A stretch of 64,000 bases of DNA. Source: Niastella vici (GTDB taxonomy: Bacteria; Bacteroidota; Bacteroidia; Chitinophagales; Chitinophagaceae). Shown in pieces: positions 43,638-52,075 of the stretch. The stretch spans positions 62,001-126,000 of the forward strand of contig NZ_LVYD01000113.1 of the NCBI RefSeq assembly GCF_002077945.1. Direction: 5' to 3'. The position numbers were made by a program, and so were the translations under genes. How positions within the stretch are numbered: the stretch's first letter is position 1; each line of letters opens with the position of its first letter. The notes under the pieces are model-generated. The model did no database searches. It saw nothing but the letters and a program-made list of their open reading frames with translations, and was not told the DNA's origin.

Positions 43638-44174
43638 ATGGTAAATAGATCCTTTACACCCTTTCCAACTTTGACAACCGCAAGACTAACTCTTAGACAA
43701 TTATCAACCGATGACGGGGAAAGTATTTTTGCCTTGCGTTCTGACAGGGAGATAAACAAGTATCTTGAAAGACAACCAAGCCAGACAATTGAAGACGCAA
43801 TCAACTTTATCAACAAGATAAATGATACCATTGAAAAAAATGATGGGATCTATTGGGTAATAACCCTGACAAACAGTAACACCTTTGTTGGAACAATTTG
43901 CCTTTTTAGCTTTTTAAACGAAGAAAATAAGTGCGAGATCGGTTATGAACTTCTGACAAATTATCAGGGACAGGGAATAATGAAAGAAGCGGCTGAAAAA
44001 GTTATTGACTATGCCTTTCATACATTGCAGCTTCAAAAAATAGAAGCATTTACTCATAATGGCAATCAGCAGTCAACCAAACTTTTGTTGAAGTTTGGAT
44101 TTAAAAAATCAATAGAAGCTGACAAAGAGAACCCTGACTATACTATTTACACCTTGACCAATTCAGACCGGTAA
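43638..44174 (+). CDS. GNAT acetyltransferase (RimJ/RimL-like)
   Basis: A 178-residue acetyl-CoA-dependent N-acetyltransferase. The RimJ/RimL-type start LTTARLTLRQLSTDDGESIF and the acetyl-CoA loop YQGQGIMKEAAEKVIDYAF (Q/RxxGxG/A pattern) are clear; the C-terminal block IEAFTHNGNQQSTKLLLKFG is also typical. The substrate may be a ribosomal protein N-terminus, an amino acid or an antibiotic; context does not decide. Confidence 0.9.
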   Translation: MVNRSFTPFPTLTTARLTLRQLSTDDGESIFALRSDREINKYLERQPSQTIEDAINFINKINDTIEKNDGIYWVITLTNSNTFVGTICLFSFLNEENKCEIGYELLTNYQGQGIMKEAAEKVIDYAFHTLQLQKIEAFTHNGNQQSTKLLLKFGFKKSIEADKENPDYTIYTLTNSDR

Positions 44175-44394
44175 CCAAAGTTTTTTATGTGTTAGCCAGG
44201 AAATAACAATGCGAGTAGATGGCCTCGATCTCAACATTAGAGACATGCTATAGGCGATTTGCGCACCTGACAGATCCGCATAACGAGTTGCTAATAATTC
44301 GATTTCTGAATCAAAAAGTGTGTTGCATCGTGTCATTAATAGTGGTCGAAAGCGGAAAAATGCGACACAAATTTGACACACCTTAAAAGAAAAA

Positions 44395-44420
44395 GCCTTG
44401 AAAGTAATACTTTACAAGGC
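44395..44420. terminator. Nearly loopless 12-bp hairpin
   Basis: GCCTTG-AAAGTA (44395-44406) pairs with TACTTT-ACAAGGC (to 44420) with one bulged base. It lies in the gap between the acetyltransferase and the small lipoprotein gene and may end either transcript, although T runs are short. Confidence 0.4.
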
Positions 44421-44446
44421 ATTAAAAGTGCCCCGAACAAATGAAT

Positions 44447-44469
44447 AAAGGCCCACTTTCGCGGGCTTT
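44447..44469 (-). terminator. Terminator-like hairpin downstream of the small lipoprotein gene
   Basis: AAAGCCC pairs with GGGC-C-TTT (one bulge) at 44447-44469, 71 bases past the stop of the leftward lipoprotein gene. The closing T run is only three to four bases long. Confidence 0.45.
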
Positions 44470-44539
44470 GTAAGTTATTGGCGTCGTAGGGATTGATTTA
44501 ATACACCACTCCGGTACACTTTTCTATTGATTTAAATCC

Positions 44540-44665
44540 TTAATGAGCTTGTGCACCGGCACTTACTCCATGATGTTTGGTACCTATGTGTGCACCGGCA
44601 CTACAGGAGCTAATTGAGACACCAATCACCATAAGCATAGCAACAATTATTGAAAACTTTTTCAT
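44540..44665 (-). CDS. Very small lipoprotein with GAH repeat
   Basis: A 41-residue frame reading MKKFSIIVAMLMVIGVSISS, then C, then a short mature part SAGAHIGTKHHGVSAGAQAH. The signal peptide with lipobox ISSC is strong evidence that it is real despite its size. The mature part of 21 residues has three Ala-His/His-His groups and an internal repeat SAGA(H/Q); the DNA has a matching direct repeat TGTGCACCGGCACT. Four histidines in so short a chain might bind metal. The family and function are unknown. Confidence 0.6.
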   Translation of the reverse strand: MKKFSIIVAMLMVIGVSISSCSAGAHIGTKHHGVSAGAQAH

Positions 44666-44975
44666 AATGTATGTTTTAGTATATATAAATAAAAAATTGT
44701 GCCGCAGTTGTTTTGCACAGTTTGGACTGGCGTATGTCCTGAATTAGTGGCAGGGAGATACTAACTACTATTCGAAGATGATTTACAAAGCTATTATGAT
44801 CCTGCAATATTGTGCCCCAGCATCTTCCTACTCACCTTAAAAGTGCATTAATGATAGGAATTGTGCAAACACGATAAATGAAGTGAATTAACTTGCACAC
44901 GTTGAAACGGCAATCAGCCTTCGCTAATTAACCGGAGACAGCTTACCGACTGTTCCCGGCGTAAAAACCGTATTT
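44666..44975. other. 310-base divergent intergenic region
   Basis: Lies between the leftward small lipoprotein gene and the MauE-like gene. It holds an inverted repeat TGTGCAA (44862-44868) / TTGCACA (44893-44899), 77 bases before the MauE-like start. No TAnnTTTG element or gene is seen. Confidence 0.35.
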
Positions 44976-45491
44976 ATGAAAAATACAACCTTATCCGGCA
45001 GCGCAATGAAAAGAAATGGTTTTATGAATTTTGTTGTTGCGAAAAGAACTACGATTGTAGAAGTGATTTCGGCTCTGTTTATATTGTTGTTTGTGTATAC
45101 GGCAATTAATAAATTTCTTGTTCTTAAAGATTTAAAATATGTATTAAAAAACTTTCCCCTTATTGGCAGCTTTCCGCAAGTTATAACCTGGGGGCTACCT
45201 ATCAGTGAATCAATTATTGCATTGCTATTATTTATACCCCGCACTAAATTATCAGGTCTTTATGGTTCACTGGCGATGTTGACGGCATTTACCTTTTATC
45301 TTGGTTATATGCTTGTATTTACACCTAAATTACCGTGTACCTGTGGCGGCATGCTACAGAAATTAAGTTGGCCGCAGCATTTGATATTCAATATATTTTT
45401 TGTTTTCCTGGCCATTGTTGCCATCCGGCTATATAAAAAGCAACAGGATACAGGAGAAATTACAGAAACCCCTCTCGTCATATTTACATAA
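44976..45491 (+). CDS. MauE/DoxX-type redox-associated membrane protein
   Basis: A 171-residue inner-membrane protein with four helices of the MauE/DoxX superfamily (VEVISALFILLFVYTAINKF, LPISESIIALLLFIP and others). The CTC pair C121/C123 in KLPCTCGG at a loop is the redox motif of MauE-type proteins, which help exported proteins make disulfides. The next gene, 185 bases downstream, encodes a small exported protein with a Cys pair, the likely client. An internal ATG 30 bases downstream (MKRNGF) is another possible start. Confidence 0.82.
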   Translation: MKNTTLSGSAMKRNGFMNFVVAKRTTIVEVISALFILLFVYTAINKFLVLKDLKYVLKNFPLIGSFPQVITWGLPISESIIALLLFIPRTKLSGLYGSLAMLTAFTFYLGYMLVFTPKLPCTCGGMLQKLSWPQHLIFNIFFVFLAIVAIRLYKKQQDTGEITETPLVIFT

Positions 45492-45676
45492 CTAAGATTC
45501 ACTGTTTTTTACTGAAAATTCGTAATAAATTTTTTTGTAGTTGGGTCCAACACTACAACTGGAGTTGCGCAGCTCAGGTTGTAAGCGGAAGCCACCGCCG
45601 TTATGGTGGTAAACCAGGGAAAGCCGAAAACCTGTTTAAGAGAGTAGGCGATCATTAAACTTTAAAATCACATTTT

Positions 45677-45982
45677 ATGAAAAAGTATTTATTAAGCGTA
45701 TCCGCCATTGCTTTGGCAGTTGGCTTCACTGCTTTCACAGTTAAAAAAGACGTTACACTTTATCGGTATGATGGTTTGCAGTCAGAAAATGAAAGAAAAA
45801 TTGCAACAAATTATACAAGAATGGATTCTGACATAATTTGCCTTGGTTCTGGCAATGAGTGCGCCGTTGTGATGTCATTTGACAATGGAGATCATCCTGA
45901 TTTTACAAACGTTACCTTCCAACCTGGTACTGGATTTCCTAAAAGCGGAGGTGCATTTTTATTTAATTTACGAAAGAACTAA
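45677..45982 (+). CDS. Small exported Cys-pair protein (DUF6520-like)
   Basis: A 101-residue protein. The signal peptide (MKKYLLSVSAIALAVGFTAF) is followed by TVKKDVTLYRYDG and a pair of cysteines, C55 and C62 (DIICLGSGNECAVVMSF), that could form a short disulfide loop. The layout resembles the DUF6520 family, small Bacteroidota exported proteins often found beside MauE/DoxX genes; the match is from memory of the pattern. The rest is beta-rich. The function is unknown. Confidence 0.72.
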   Translation: MKKYLLSVSAIALAVGFTAFTVKKDVTLYRYDGLQSENERKIATNYTRMDSDIICLGSGNECAVVMSFDNGDHPDFTNVTFQPGTGFPKSGGAFLFNLRKN

Positions 45983-46071
45983 TAATTGGCGCTCCTTCAA
46001 CTCATAACAGATGATGATGTAGTTGAAAGAGGAAGCAATTAAGTTTTCGCAGTCTGATATGCAGTCATTAC

Positions 46072-46104
46072 AAGGCCATCCCAACAGTAAGGGTGGCCTT
46101 TTTT
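46072..46104 (+). terminator. Rho-independent terminator after the small Cys-pair protein
   Basis: AAGGCCA-t-CCC (46072-46082) pairs with GGGTGGCCTT (46091-46100) with one bulge, followed by four more T bases. It ends the rightward MauE-small protein group. Confidence 0.75.
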
Positions 46105-46166
46105 GATGTGAACGAGCGGTATTATGAATAAGAGAGAAATGAGAAAATATTAAGATATTTGCCCCT

Positions 46167-46739
46167 ATGAATGAACTGGAAACCTATATCTCTTCGTTTT
46201 GGAATATTACGGGAACAGACCTGAAAATGGTCGCCTCCTTTTTTCAACCCGAAACCATTCAGAAAGGCTCGTTTTACTTAAAGCCCGGTAAAATATGTAA
46301 CACCCTCAGCTTTTTGCAGTCGGGGTTAATGCGGGTATACCTCATCGATGACAGCGGCCAGGAAATTACCCAATGGATCGCAGGTAAAGGCGGTTTCATA
46401 ACCGATCTGGCGGGGATGCTATTTAATGACGCTTCAAAATGCTATATACAAGCCCTCACTGATTGCGAATGTTATACCATCAACCGTACTGAGTATAACG
46501 CCATGGAGAAAACCGTTCCCAAATGGCACCAGCTGGAAAAACTGTTTATTGCACGTTGTTTTATATTTATGGAACAGCGCGTTTTCTCCCTGTTGTCAAT
46601 GACCGCGGAAGATCGCTACAAATGGTTGTTCAATTACAATCCTGCGCTCTTTAATGAAGTGCCGCTGCAGTACCTGGCGTCCATGATGGGGATGTCGCCA
46701 GAAACGTTGAGCCGGATCCGGAAAAGAATAAGTTCTTGA
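46167..46739 (+). CDS. Crp/Fnr-family transcriptional regulator
   Basis: A 190-residue regulator with the cyclic-nucleotide-like beta-roll (ETIQKGSFYLKPGKICNTLS and LMRVYLIDDSGQEITQWIAG) and a short C-terminal helix-turn-helix (VPLQYLASMMGMSPETLSRIRK). It belongs to the Bacteroidota subgroup without a conserved cyclic-nucleotide pocket. A near-match -7 element (GATATTTG, 46154-46161) ends five bases before the ATG, so the mRNA is nearly leaderless. The next gene (61 bases downstream) encodes a membrane protein that may be its target. Confidence 0.92.
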   Translation: MNELETYISSFWNITGTDLKMVASFFQPETIQKGSFYLKPGKICNTLSFLQSGLMRVYLIDDSGQEITQWIAGKGGFITDLAGMLFNDASKCYIQALTDCECYTINRTEYNAMEKTVPKWHQLEKLFIARCFIFMEQRVFSLLSMTAEDRYKWLFNYNPALFNEVPLQYLASMMGMSPETLSRIRKRISS

Positions 46740-46799
46740 CAAAAGTCAAGCGGTCAATTGTTCTTTTCGATGACATTTGGATCCTAAATCAAATGACAC

Positions 46800-47465
46800 A
46801 TGTTTATAGGACATTTCGGCGTAGGCATGAGCCTTAAAAAGACCGCACCTGCTATCTCTCTCGGAACTTTGTTTATCGCTGTACAACTGTTAGACCTGAT
46901 CTGGCCAACATTTTTACTGTTGCATATAGAAAATGTTATTATACATCCTGAACTCGGCGGCAACCGCATCCTGGAATTTAAAAGTTACCCCTATACACAC
47001 AGCCTCGCAGGCGCAATAGGCTGGTCGGTATTATTTGGCTGCGTATACTTCCTGGTTAAGAAAAATGTCAGGAATGCCCTTATACTTGGCGTAGCAGTAT
47101 TCAGTCATTGGGCGCTCGATTTCTTTGTTCATTTTGGCGACCTGCCTTTATTACCTACCGACAATTCAACCCATGTAGGTTTAGGTTTGTGGGGTTCACC
47201 CATGGTTGAAATTATTATAGAAGTAATTTTGTTTGTAACAGGCATCATGCTCTATCTCCGCAGCGTTCAGTTTAAAAACCCCCTGGGTAAAATAGTTTTT
47301 GGCGTACTGATCGCGCTGTTTGTACTGGTACAACTTTCCAGCCTATGGGGACCGGCGCCTGCCAGTGAAAACGCCCTGGCCTGGAGTGCCCAGTTTCAAT
47401 GGTTGTTCGTTTTGCTGGCTTATTGGGTGGATCGCAATACCAAAAGGGTACTTTTCACTTTATAA
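46800..47465 (+). CDS. Polytopic membrane protein with His/Asp motifs (YdjM-like)
   Basis: A 221-residue inner-membrane protein with about six helices. Histidine and aspartate positions FIGHFGVG (H5), SYPYTHSL and SHWALDFFVH are spread as in the YdjM/metal-dependent hydrolase family of membrane-bound enzymes, but I cannot identify it with certainty. It follows the Crp/Fnr gene in the same direction. Its stop codon overlaps the end of the convergent HxlR gene by 11 bases. Confidence 0.65.
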   Translation: MFIGHFGVGMSLKKTAPAISLGTLFIAVQLLDLIWPTFLLLHIENVIIHPELGGNRILEFKSYPYTHSLAGAIGWSVLFGCVYFLVKKNVRNALILGVAVFSHWALDFFVHFGDLPLLPTDNSTHVGLGLWGSPMVEIIIEVILFVTGIMLYLRSVQFKNPLGKIVFGVLIALFVLVQLSSLWGPAPASENALAWSAQFQWLFVLLAYWVDRNTKRVLFTL

Positions 47466-47799
47466 ACTTCTCCAGTTCCGTTCGATGGTCTTCGCCCCAT
47501 TGAGCTGTAGTATTAATAGCAGGAATAATCGTTTCGCCCAGCGCTGTTAATGAATATTCTACTATTAATGGACGTTTAGAATAGATGGTCTTTGAAATTA
47601 AACCATGTGCCATCAACTCTTTGAGCTGGGAATCTAAAACCCTTCTCGAAGCTTCTGATATCGCTTTGTGAATTTCACTTGGACGCTTATAGCCTGAATG
47701 AATACACCAAATCAAACTAATTTTCCATTTTCCGTTCATTACAGCCAAAAACAACTGTAATCCGCAGTCATTGGACACTGGTATCTTTTTTTGATACAT
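47455..47799 (-). CDS. HxlR-family transcriptional regulator
   Basis: A 114-residue winged-helix regulator, started at the ATG at 47799 (MYQKKIPVSNDCGLQLFL) because HxlR proteins usually begin this way; a frame back to 47826 adds nine residues. The signature core is GKWKISLIWCI, RPSEIHKAISEASRRVLDSQ and RPLIVEYSLTALG. A cysteine near residue 12 (NDCGL) is in the place of the redox-sensing Cys of HypR/QorR-type members. The neighbour across a palindromic divergent region is an SDR gene, the likely target. Confidence 0.9.
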   Translation of the reverse strand: MYQKKIPVSNDCGLQLFLAVMNGKWKISLIWCIHSGYKRPSEIHKAISEASRRVLDSQLKELMAHGLISKTIYSKRPLIVEYSLTALGETIIPAINTTAQWGEDHRTELEKFIK

Positions 47800-47845
47800 A
47801 GCTTTTACCGGAATTTTAAATATCAACGATTGTTCATATCACATC

Positions 47846-47886
47846 TGCTGCCAAAGGAGGATAAATTTATCCGTGCTTTGGCAGCA
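47846..47886. promoter_or_regulatory. 41-bp nested palindrome between hxlR-type and SDR genes
   Basis: Outer arms TGCTGCCAAAG (47846-47856) and CTTTGGCAGCA (47876-47886) are perfect, and the centre holds a second perfect palindrome GGATAAATTTATCC (47859-47872). It lies between the divergent regulator and SDR starts, 34 bases before the SDR ATG. Candidate operator, or a stable RNA hairpin in the SDR leader. Confidence 0.65.
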
Positions 47887-47920
47887 TTATTCATCAATCT
47901 AATTTCGCTAAAAAGAATGT

Positions 47921-48823
47921 ATGTGGACAAAAAATAAAATTCCTGATTTAAGCGGTAAAATAGTAATTGTCACAGGCGCCAATACAGGTTTGGGGTTTGA
48001 AACGGCACTTGCCTTATATGAAAAAGGGGTACATGTAATTTTGGCCTGTAGAGATTTACATAAAGCGCAGCAGGCAATTGCAAAAATAAACGAACATAAA
48101 GGGACTGGAATAGTAGAAGCGGCCAGACTTAACCTGGAAAGCTTAAAGCAAATAAATGAGTTCTCCGAAGTCTTTATCCAGAAATACCGGCAGCTTCACG
48201 TGCTAATCAATAACGCAGGCGTTGCCATGCCACCTGCATCTAAAACAAGCGAAGGCTACGAATTGCAATTCGGCGTAAATTTTCTGGGTCACTTTGCGCT
48301 CACCGGGCTTTTATATCCTTTGCTTTTGACAACACCGGATTCCCGGATAGTAACAGTAAGCAGTAACGGATATCAAGGGGCACTCATTGATTTTGATAAT
48401 TTAAGGTCGGAAAAAGATTATAATCCAATTAGGGAATACAGGCAAAGTAAACTGGCAAACCTGATCTTTTCAATTGAGTTGAATCGCAGAATAAAAGCAA
48501 AGGACCAGAAAATATTATCGATAGCTGCACAGCCTGGCGCCAATAAAACAGCATTGACCAGACATTTGAGTGAAGAAGAAATTGCTATTGGTAAAGAACG
48601 GCTCGGAGAATTTATGGAGCCGTGGCAGGGAGCCTTGTCGTTGCTTTATGCAGCAGTTTCTGATGAATCGGTTGGAGGAAGTATGTACGAGCCAGAAAAC
48701 AGTGGATTGAGAGGCTACCCAACCTTAGCCAATATACAGGAAAATGCAATGGACGAGGCTGTTGCTAAAAGGCTGTGGCATTTTGCAGAACAAGCAACGG
48801 GTATTCATTTCCCAGGTAGTTAG
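47921..48823 (+). CDS. Short-chain dehydrogenase/reductase (retinol dehydrogenase-like)
   Basis: A 300-residue SDR with the classical loop TGANTGLG (18-25), NNAG, S-loop IVTVSSNGYQ and the active pair Y-x3-K in EYRQSKLANL. The sequence ACRDLHKAQ after strand two fits NADP(H). It resembles WW-domain oxidoreductase/retinol dehydrogenase-like bacterial SDRs that act on hydrophobic aldehydes or ketones; the substrate is unknown. It is divergent from the HxlR regulator with a nested palindrome between them. Confidence 0.9.
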   Translation: MWTKNKIPDLSGKIVIVTGANTGLGFETALALYEKGVHVILACRDLHKAQQAIAKINEHKGTGIVEAARLNLESLKQINEFSEVFIQKYRQLHVLINNAGVAMPPASKTSEGYELQFGVNFLGHFALTGLLYPLLLTTPDSRIVTVSSNGYQGALIDFDNLRSEKDYNPIREYRQSKLANLIFSIELNRRIKAKDQKILSIAAQPGANKTALTRHLSEEEIAIGKERLGEFMEPWQGALSLLYAAVSDESVGGSMYEPENSGLRGYPTLANIQENAMDEAVAKRLWHFAEQATGIHFPGS

Positions 48824-49079
48824 CAAGGTCAGTTATAACGAAATTGAACAGGGGCATCTGTATAACCTGGTTGAAATCATCCTATTGATAAGTTGGTGCC
48901 CTTCCTTCTCCTGAGGGAAAAATATCGCAGCGACCTGTCTCAATTCAGACACTCCCTGTATCGGAATCGAACAGTCATGGGCGTATTGTTATATTTAAAA
49001 AGTTAATTATGAATTAGATATTCAACTGGTATTTTATTTGCCTCATCTACCTGTCACCCTACCCCGAAAAATGATTGCT

Positions 49080-51545
49080 ATGTTTAAAAACTATTGGCTT
49101 GTAGCCTGGCGTACGCTCGTCCGTAATAAAATTTATAGCCTCGTCAACGTGTTAGGCCTGGCATTTGGTATTTGCGCCTGTTTGGTCATTTATTTAATTA
49201 CCCGGTTCGAATATAGTTTTGATAACTTTCATCCGGACCGTGACCGCATCTTTTGTGTAGACTTCGGGGCGCATGGTGCTCATTTTAATTGCGTGCCTGG
49301 CCCCATACCGGCCGCCATGCGCCAGGAAATGACCGGCCTTCAGACTGTGGCGGCCTTTCGTACCTATGCGGCCGATGTAACGATACCAGGTTCCTCCCAT
49401 TCAGCACCTGGGCGCTTCGCCGATGACGGTAGCCTCATTATCACTGAGCCACAATACTTCGACATCTTTCGCTACCAATGGTTAAGCGGTAATGCCAAAA
49501 CTTCTCTGACCCTGCCCAATTCAGTCGTCCTTACTGCGGAAAAAGCCAGAAAATATTTTGGCAATCTCGACCCGGACAGGATCATAGGCCGCACCATCTA
49601 TTACCAGGATTCGCTGATGGTGACCGTAACAGGTGTTGTCGCCGATCTTACAGGCAACAGTGATCTTAATTTTAGCCAATGGATCTCTTTTACCACTATC
49701 CCTGCCAGTTTTCTTAAGCAAAAGATAAAGTTAGACGATTGGAGCAAAATAGATGGTTCCGGCCAGGTGATGGTCAAGCTGTCAAAGGGCGTAGCGCCTT
49801 CACAGATCGATACGCAATTTGTGGCCCTGGCCAAACGGCACTACGGCAAGGATCCGGTGTTCAACGCCATTTTGCAACCACTGTCGGGCATCCATTTTCA
49901 TCGGGAGTATGGCGGTTTTGTGGTCAGAAAGGCCAACCTGGGGGTCTTGAAGGCACTCATGGTCCTGGCAGTTTTTATCCTTATTCTTGCCATCGTTAAT
50001 TTTGTCAATTTGTCGACCGCGCAATCCATGCAAAGAGCGAGAGAGATCGGCGTGCGAAAAGTAATGGGCGGCAGCAGGAAGGGCATCGCCGTTCAATTTT
50101 TTACCGAAACCCTGTTGTTGACGTTAGCTGCTGTGGTTGTTGCGGTGCTGATGATACAGCCGGTGTTATACCTGTTCGCTGATCTGATACCGGCAGGTGT
50201 TCATTTCCGGATGGATGGTGCTACACTTTTGTTTTTATTGTTGGTAACCGCGGCGACCACCCTCCTGGCAGGGTTTTATCCGGCAGAGGTGCTGGGAAAA
50301 TATCAACCCACGGTGACCCTGAAAGGGATCACTGCGGTACCAGACGGCGGCAAAGTGGACCTGCGCAGAGGATTGATCGTTTTCCAATTTACCATCTCGC
50401 TGTTGTTCATCATAGCGTCCTTCATCATGGGTTCGCAGCTGCGGTACCTGTTGCATATAAACGTGGGTCTCAAAACCGATGCGATCATCACGATCACTCC
50501 TCCGCGCGAGCAGGAACGTGGCGGGGTGACTATGAATCTGCAGGGGGAGCAGTCAGCGCCTTCCGTAATGCCGGGTAAGATGGCGGTACTGGCTGATAAG
50601 ATCCGGCAACATGCGGGTGTAGAGCAGGTGATCAAAGAGGGGGCGCCGCCGGTAGGTTTTATGCGTATGAGGTTCGGCGGCGGCGGGCTAAGGTACAGCG
50701 ATGAGAAGATGGAGGTATCCCAGCATTACAGCAACGAAGCGTACGTTCCTTTTTATGGGCTCAAGCTGATCGCGGGGCGAAATCTGCTCCCGGGCGACAG
50801 CAGCAGGGAACTGCTGATCAGTGAAACCTGTGCCCATGCATTGGGTTTTGCCGATGTGAGCAAGGCCATTGGCCAGGAGGTGTTCGTAGGCGAGTTTGAA
50901 GTTCGGCCCGTAGCTGGCGTGGTAGCCGATTTTTATGACCTCTCTTTTCATCAGGCGAGCTTGCCGATCATCATCACTCACGATCCCACGAAGGAGATCG
51001 TTATTGGGGTGAAAATCGCCGCTCAGCGTATGACCGCCGGCGAGCTGAAGACCCTCATTGGCAATTTAGAAAAGGACTGGAAGACCGTGTTCCCCGGGAA
51101 GCCGTTTGACTATTCTTTCCTCGACGAGATCATCGCCGGTATGTATGCAGAAGACCTCAGGAACGAAAAAGTGATCAATGTGGCGATGGGCATTACCGTT
51201 TTTATCTCTTGCTTAGGCCTGCTCGGTTTGACCATTTTTTCTACGGAAAGAAGGGGCAGGGAGATCGGCATCCGAAAGGTATTTGGGGCCACCGTGTCGA
51301 ATATTATGGTCATGCTTTGTAAGGAGATCGTGCTGCTGATCGTGATCGCCTTGTTGATCGTGACACCGATGGCCTGGTACATTATGAATAACTGGCTCCA
51401 GGGCTTTGCTTACCGCGCGCCGCTTAGCGGTCTGATGTTTATTGCAGCAGGAGCAGCCGCCATTGGAATAGCGCTGCTTACGGTGGGTTTGCAGGCAATG
51501 AAGGCGGCAATGGCCAATCCGGTGAAAACATTGCGTACTGAATGA
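49080..51545 (+). CDS. ABC transporter permease, FtsX/MacB type
   Basis: An 821-residue permease, complete here. I start at the ATG at 49080 (MFKNYWLVAWRTLVRNKIYS), the standard N-terminus; the frame upstream to 49038 includes an extra ATG at 49071. An N-terminal helix is followed by a MacB periplasmic domain (40-240), an FtsX block (about 290-430, AREIGVRKVMGG), a second periplasmic domain (450-680) and a C-terminal FtsX block (EIGIRKVFGATVSNIM) ending ANPVKTLRTE. There is no ATPase gene next to it, as is common for this phylum. Codon choice looks more GC-rich than that of the SDR and DUF1569 neighbours. Confidence 0.93.
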   Translation: MFKNYWLVAWRTLVRNKIYSLVNVLGLAFGICACLVIYLITRFEYSFDNFHPDRDRIFCVDFGAHGAHFNCVPGPIPAAMRQEMTGLQTVAAFRTYAADVTIPGSSHSAPGRFADDGSLIITEPQYFDIFRYQWLSGNAKTSLTLPNSVVLTAEKARKYFGNLDPDRIIGRTIYYQDSLMVTVTGVVADLTGNSDLNFSQWISFTTIPASFLKQKIKLDDWSKIDGSGQVMVKLSKGVAPSQIDTQFVALAKRHYGKDPVFNAILQPLSGIHFHREYGGFVVRKANLGVLKALMVLAVFILILAIVNFVNLSTAQSMQRAREIGVRKVMGGSRKGIAVQFFTETLLLTLAAVVVAVLMIQPVLYLFADLIPAGVHFRMDGATLLFLLLVTAATTLLAGFYPAEVLGKYQPTVTLKGITAVPDGGKVDLRRGLIVFQFTISLLFIIASFIMGSQLRYLLHINVGLKTDAIITITPPREQERGGVTMNLQGEQSAPSVMPGKMAVLADKIRQHAGVEQVIKEGAPPVGFMRMRFGGGGLRYSDEKMEVSQHYSNEAYVPFYGLKLIAGRNLLPGDSSRELLISETCAHALGFADVSKAIGQEVFVGEFEVRPVAGVVADFYDLSFHQASLPIIITHDPTKEIVIGVKIAAQRMTAGELKTLIGNLEKDWKTVFPGKPFDYSFLDEIIAGMYAEDLRNEKVINVAMGITVFISCLGLLGLTIFSTERRGREIGIRKVFGATVSNIMVMLCKEIVLLIVIALLIVTPMAWYIMNNWLQGFAYRAPLSGLMFIAAGAAAIGIALLTVGLQAMKAAMANPVKTLRTE

Positions 51546-51622
51546 CGATTGAGTTGCCGGAAATGAAGTTCGAATCCATTCAGGTTTCACGAGACCCCGC
51601 GCGCAAAAACACAATCGCAACA

Positions 51623-52072
51623 CTAACAATTGAACTGACGGAGATGATGGTCGGTATGCTTGTAACTGAGGCGCCCGACCTGCTCTTTGGTCATTCTTCC
51701 AAAAAAGGGATGTATGAAGTCCTGGTCTGGAAGCCGGCCACAATCTTCTATCAGGGCGATCCATTTCTCTTTTCTTAAAGCTATATCGCCTGAAAAGTTG
51801 TTCTTTATCCTGATCTCAGGAACTGTAGGCATATTCTGCCTGATTTGATTTTCATCCTTTAAAAGGCTTTTCAAAACCATTCTGCCGAACAGAAGCCCGG
51901 AAAATGATCTTTTGCATTTTATGCGGCCTAACATCATTTCTTCATACCGGATGCAATGATCCAGCATTTGACCGGGATCCATTTTGCCCCATTGAGCCGC
52001 GCAGCCTTCATTAAGGTTATTGATCCTGGCGATCAGTTGATCTCTCGTTGTTTTGTCAAATATAGTTTTCAT
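51623..52072 (-). CDS. DUF1569 (DinB-like) protein
   Basis: A 149-residue protein with the DUF1569 layout: MDPGQMLDHCIRYEEMMLG in the first half and HPFFGRMTKEQVGRLSYKHT followed by DHHLRQF at the end. The histidines at QMLDHC, SYKHTDHH are the putative metal ligands of the DinB/YfiT-like four-helix bundle. Members may be bacillithiol- or glutathione-dependent transferases, not proven. It is leftward, the last of a run with a VOC protein (3 bases) and an AraC-type regulator upstream. Confidence 0.85.
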   Translation of the reverse strand: MKTIFDKTTRDQLIARINNLNEGCAAQWGKMDPGQMLDHCIRYEEMMLGRIKCKRSFSGLLFGRMVLKSLLKDENQIRQNMPTVPEIRIKNNFSGDIALRKEKWIALIEDCGRLPDQDFIHPFFGRMTKEQVGRLSYKHTDHHLRQFNC

Positions 52073-52075
52073 GGA

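Larger units (their letters stand above)
44175..44539. other. Gene-free stretch with two hairpins
   Basis: About 365 bases after the acetyltransferase gene. Its only visible structures are the stem-loops at 44395-44420 and 44447-44469. A 72-codon minus-strand frame (44163-44381) has no recognisable content. Confidence 0.45.

Noticed and set aside
49080-51545. Possible horizontally acquired permease because of GC-rich codons
   Set aside because: I cannot compute composition here, and the same family is abundant in this phylum, so the signal is too weak to report as transfer.
51542-51778. 78-codon plus-strand frame after the second FtsX permease
   Set aside because: It is antisense to the clear DUF1569 gene.
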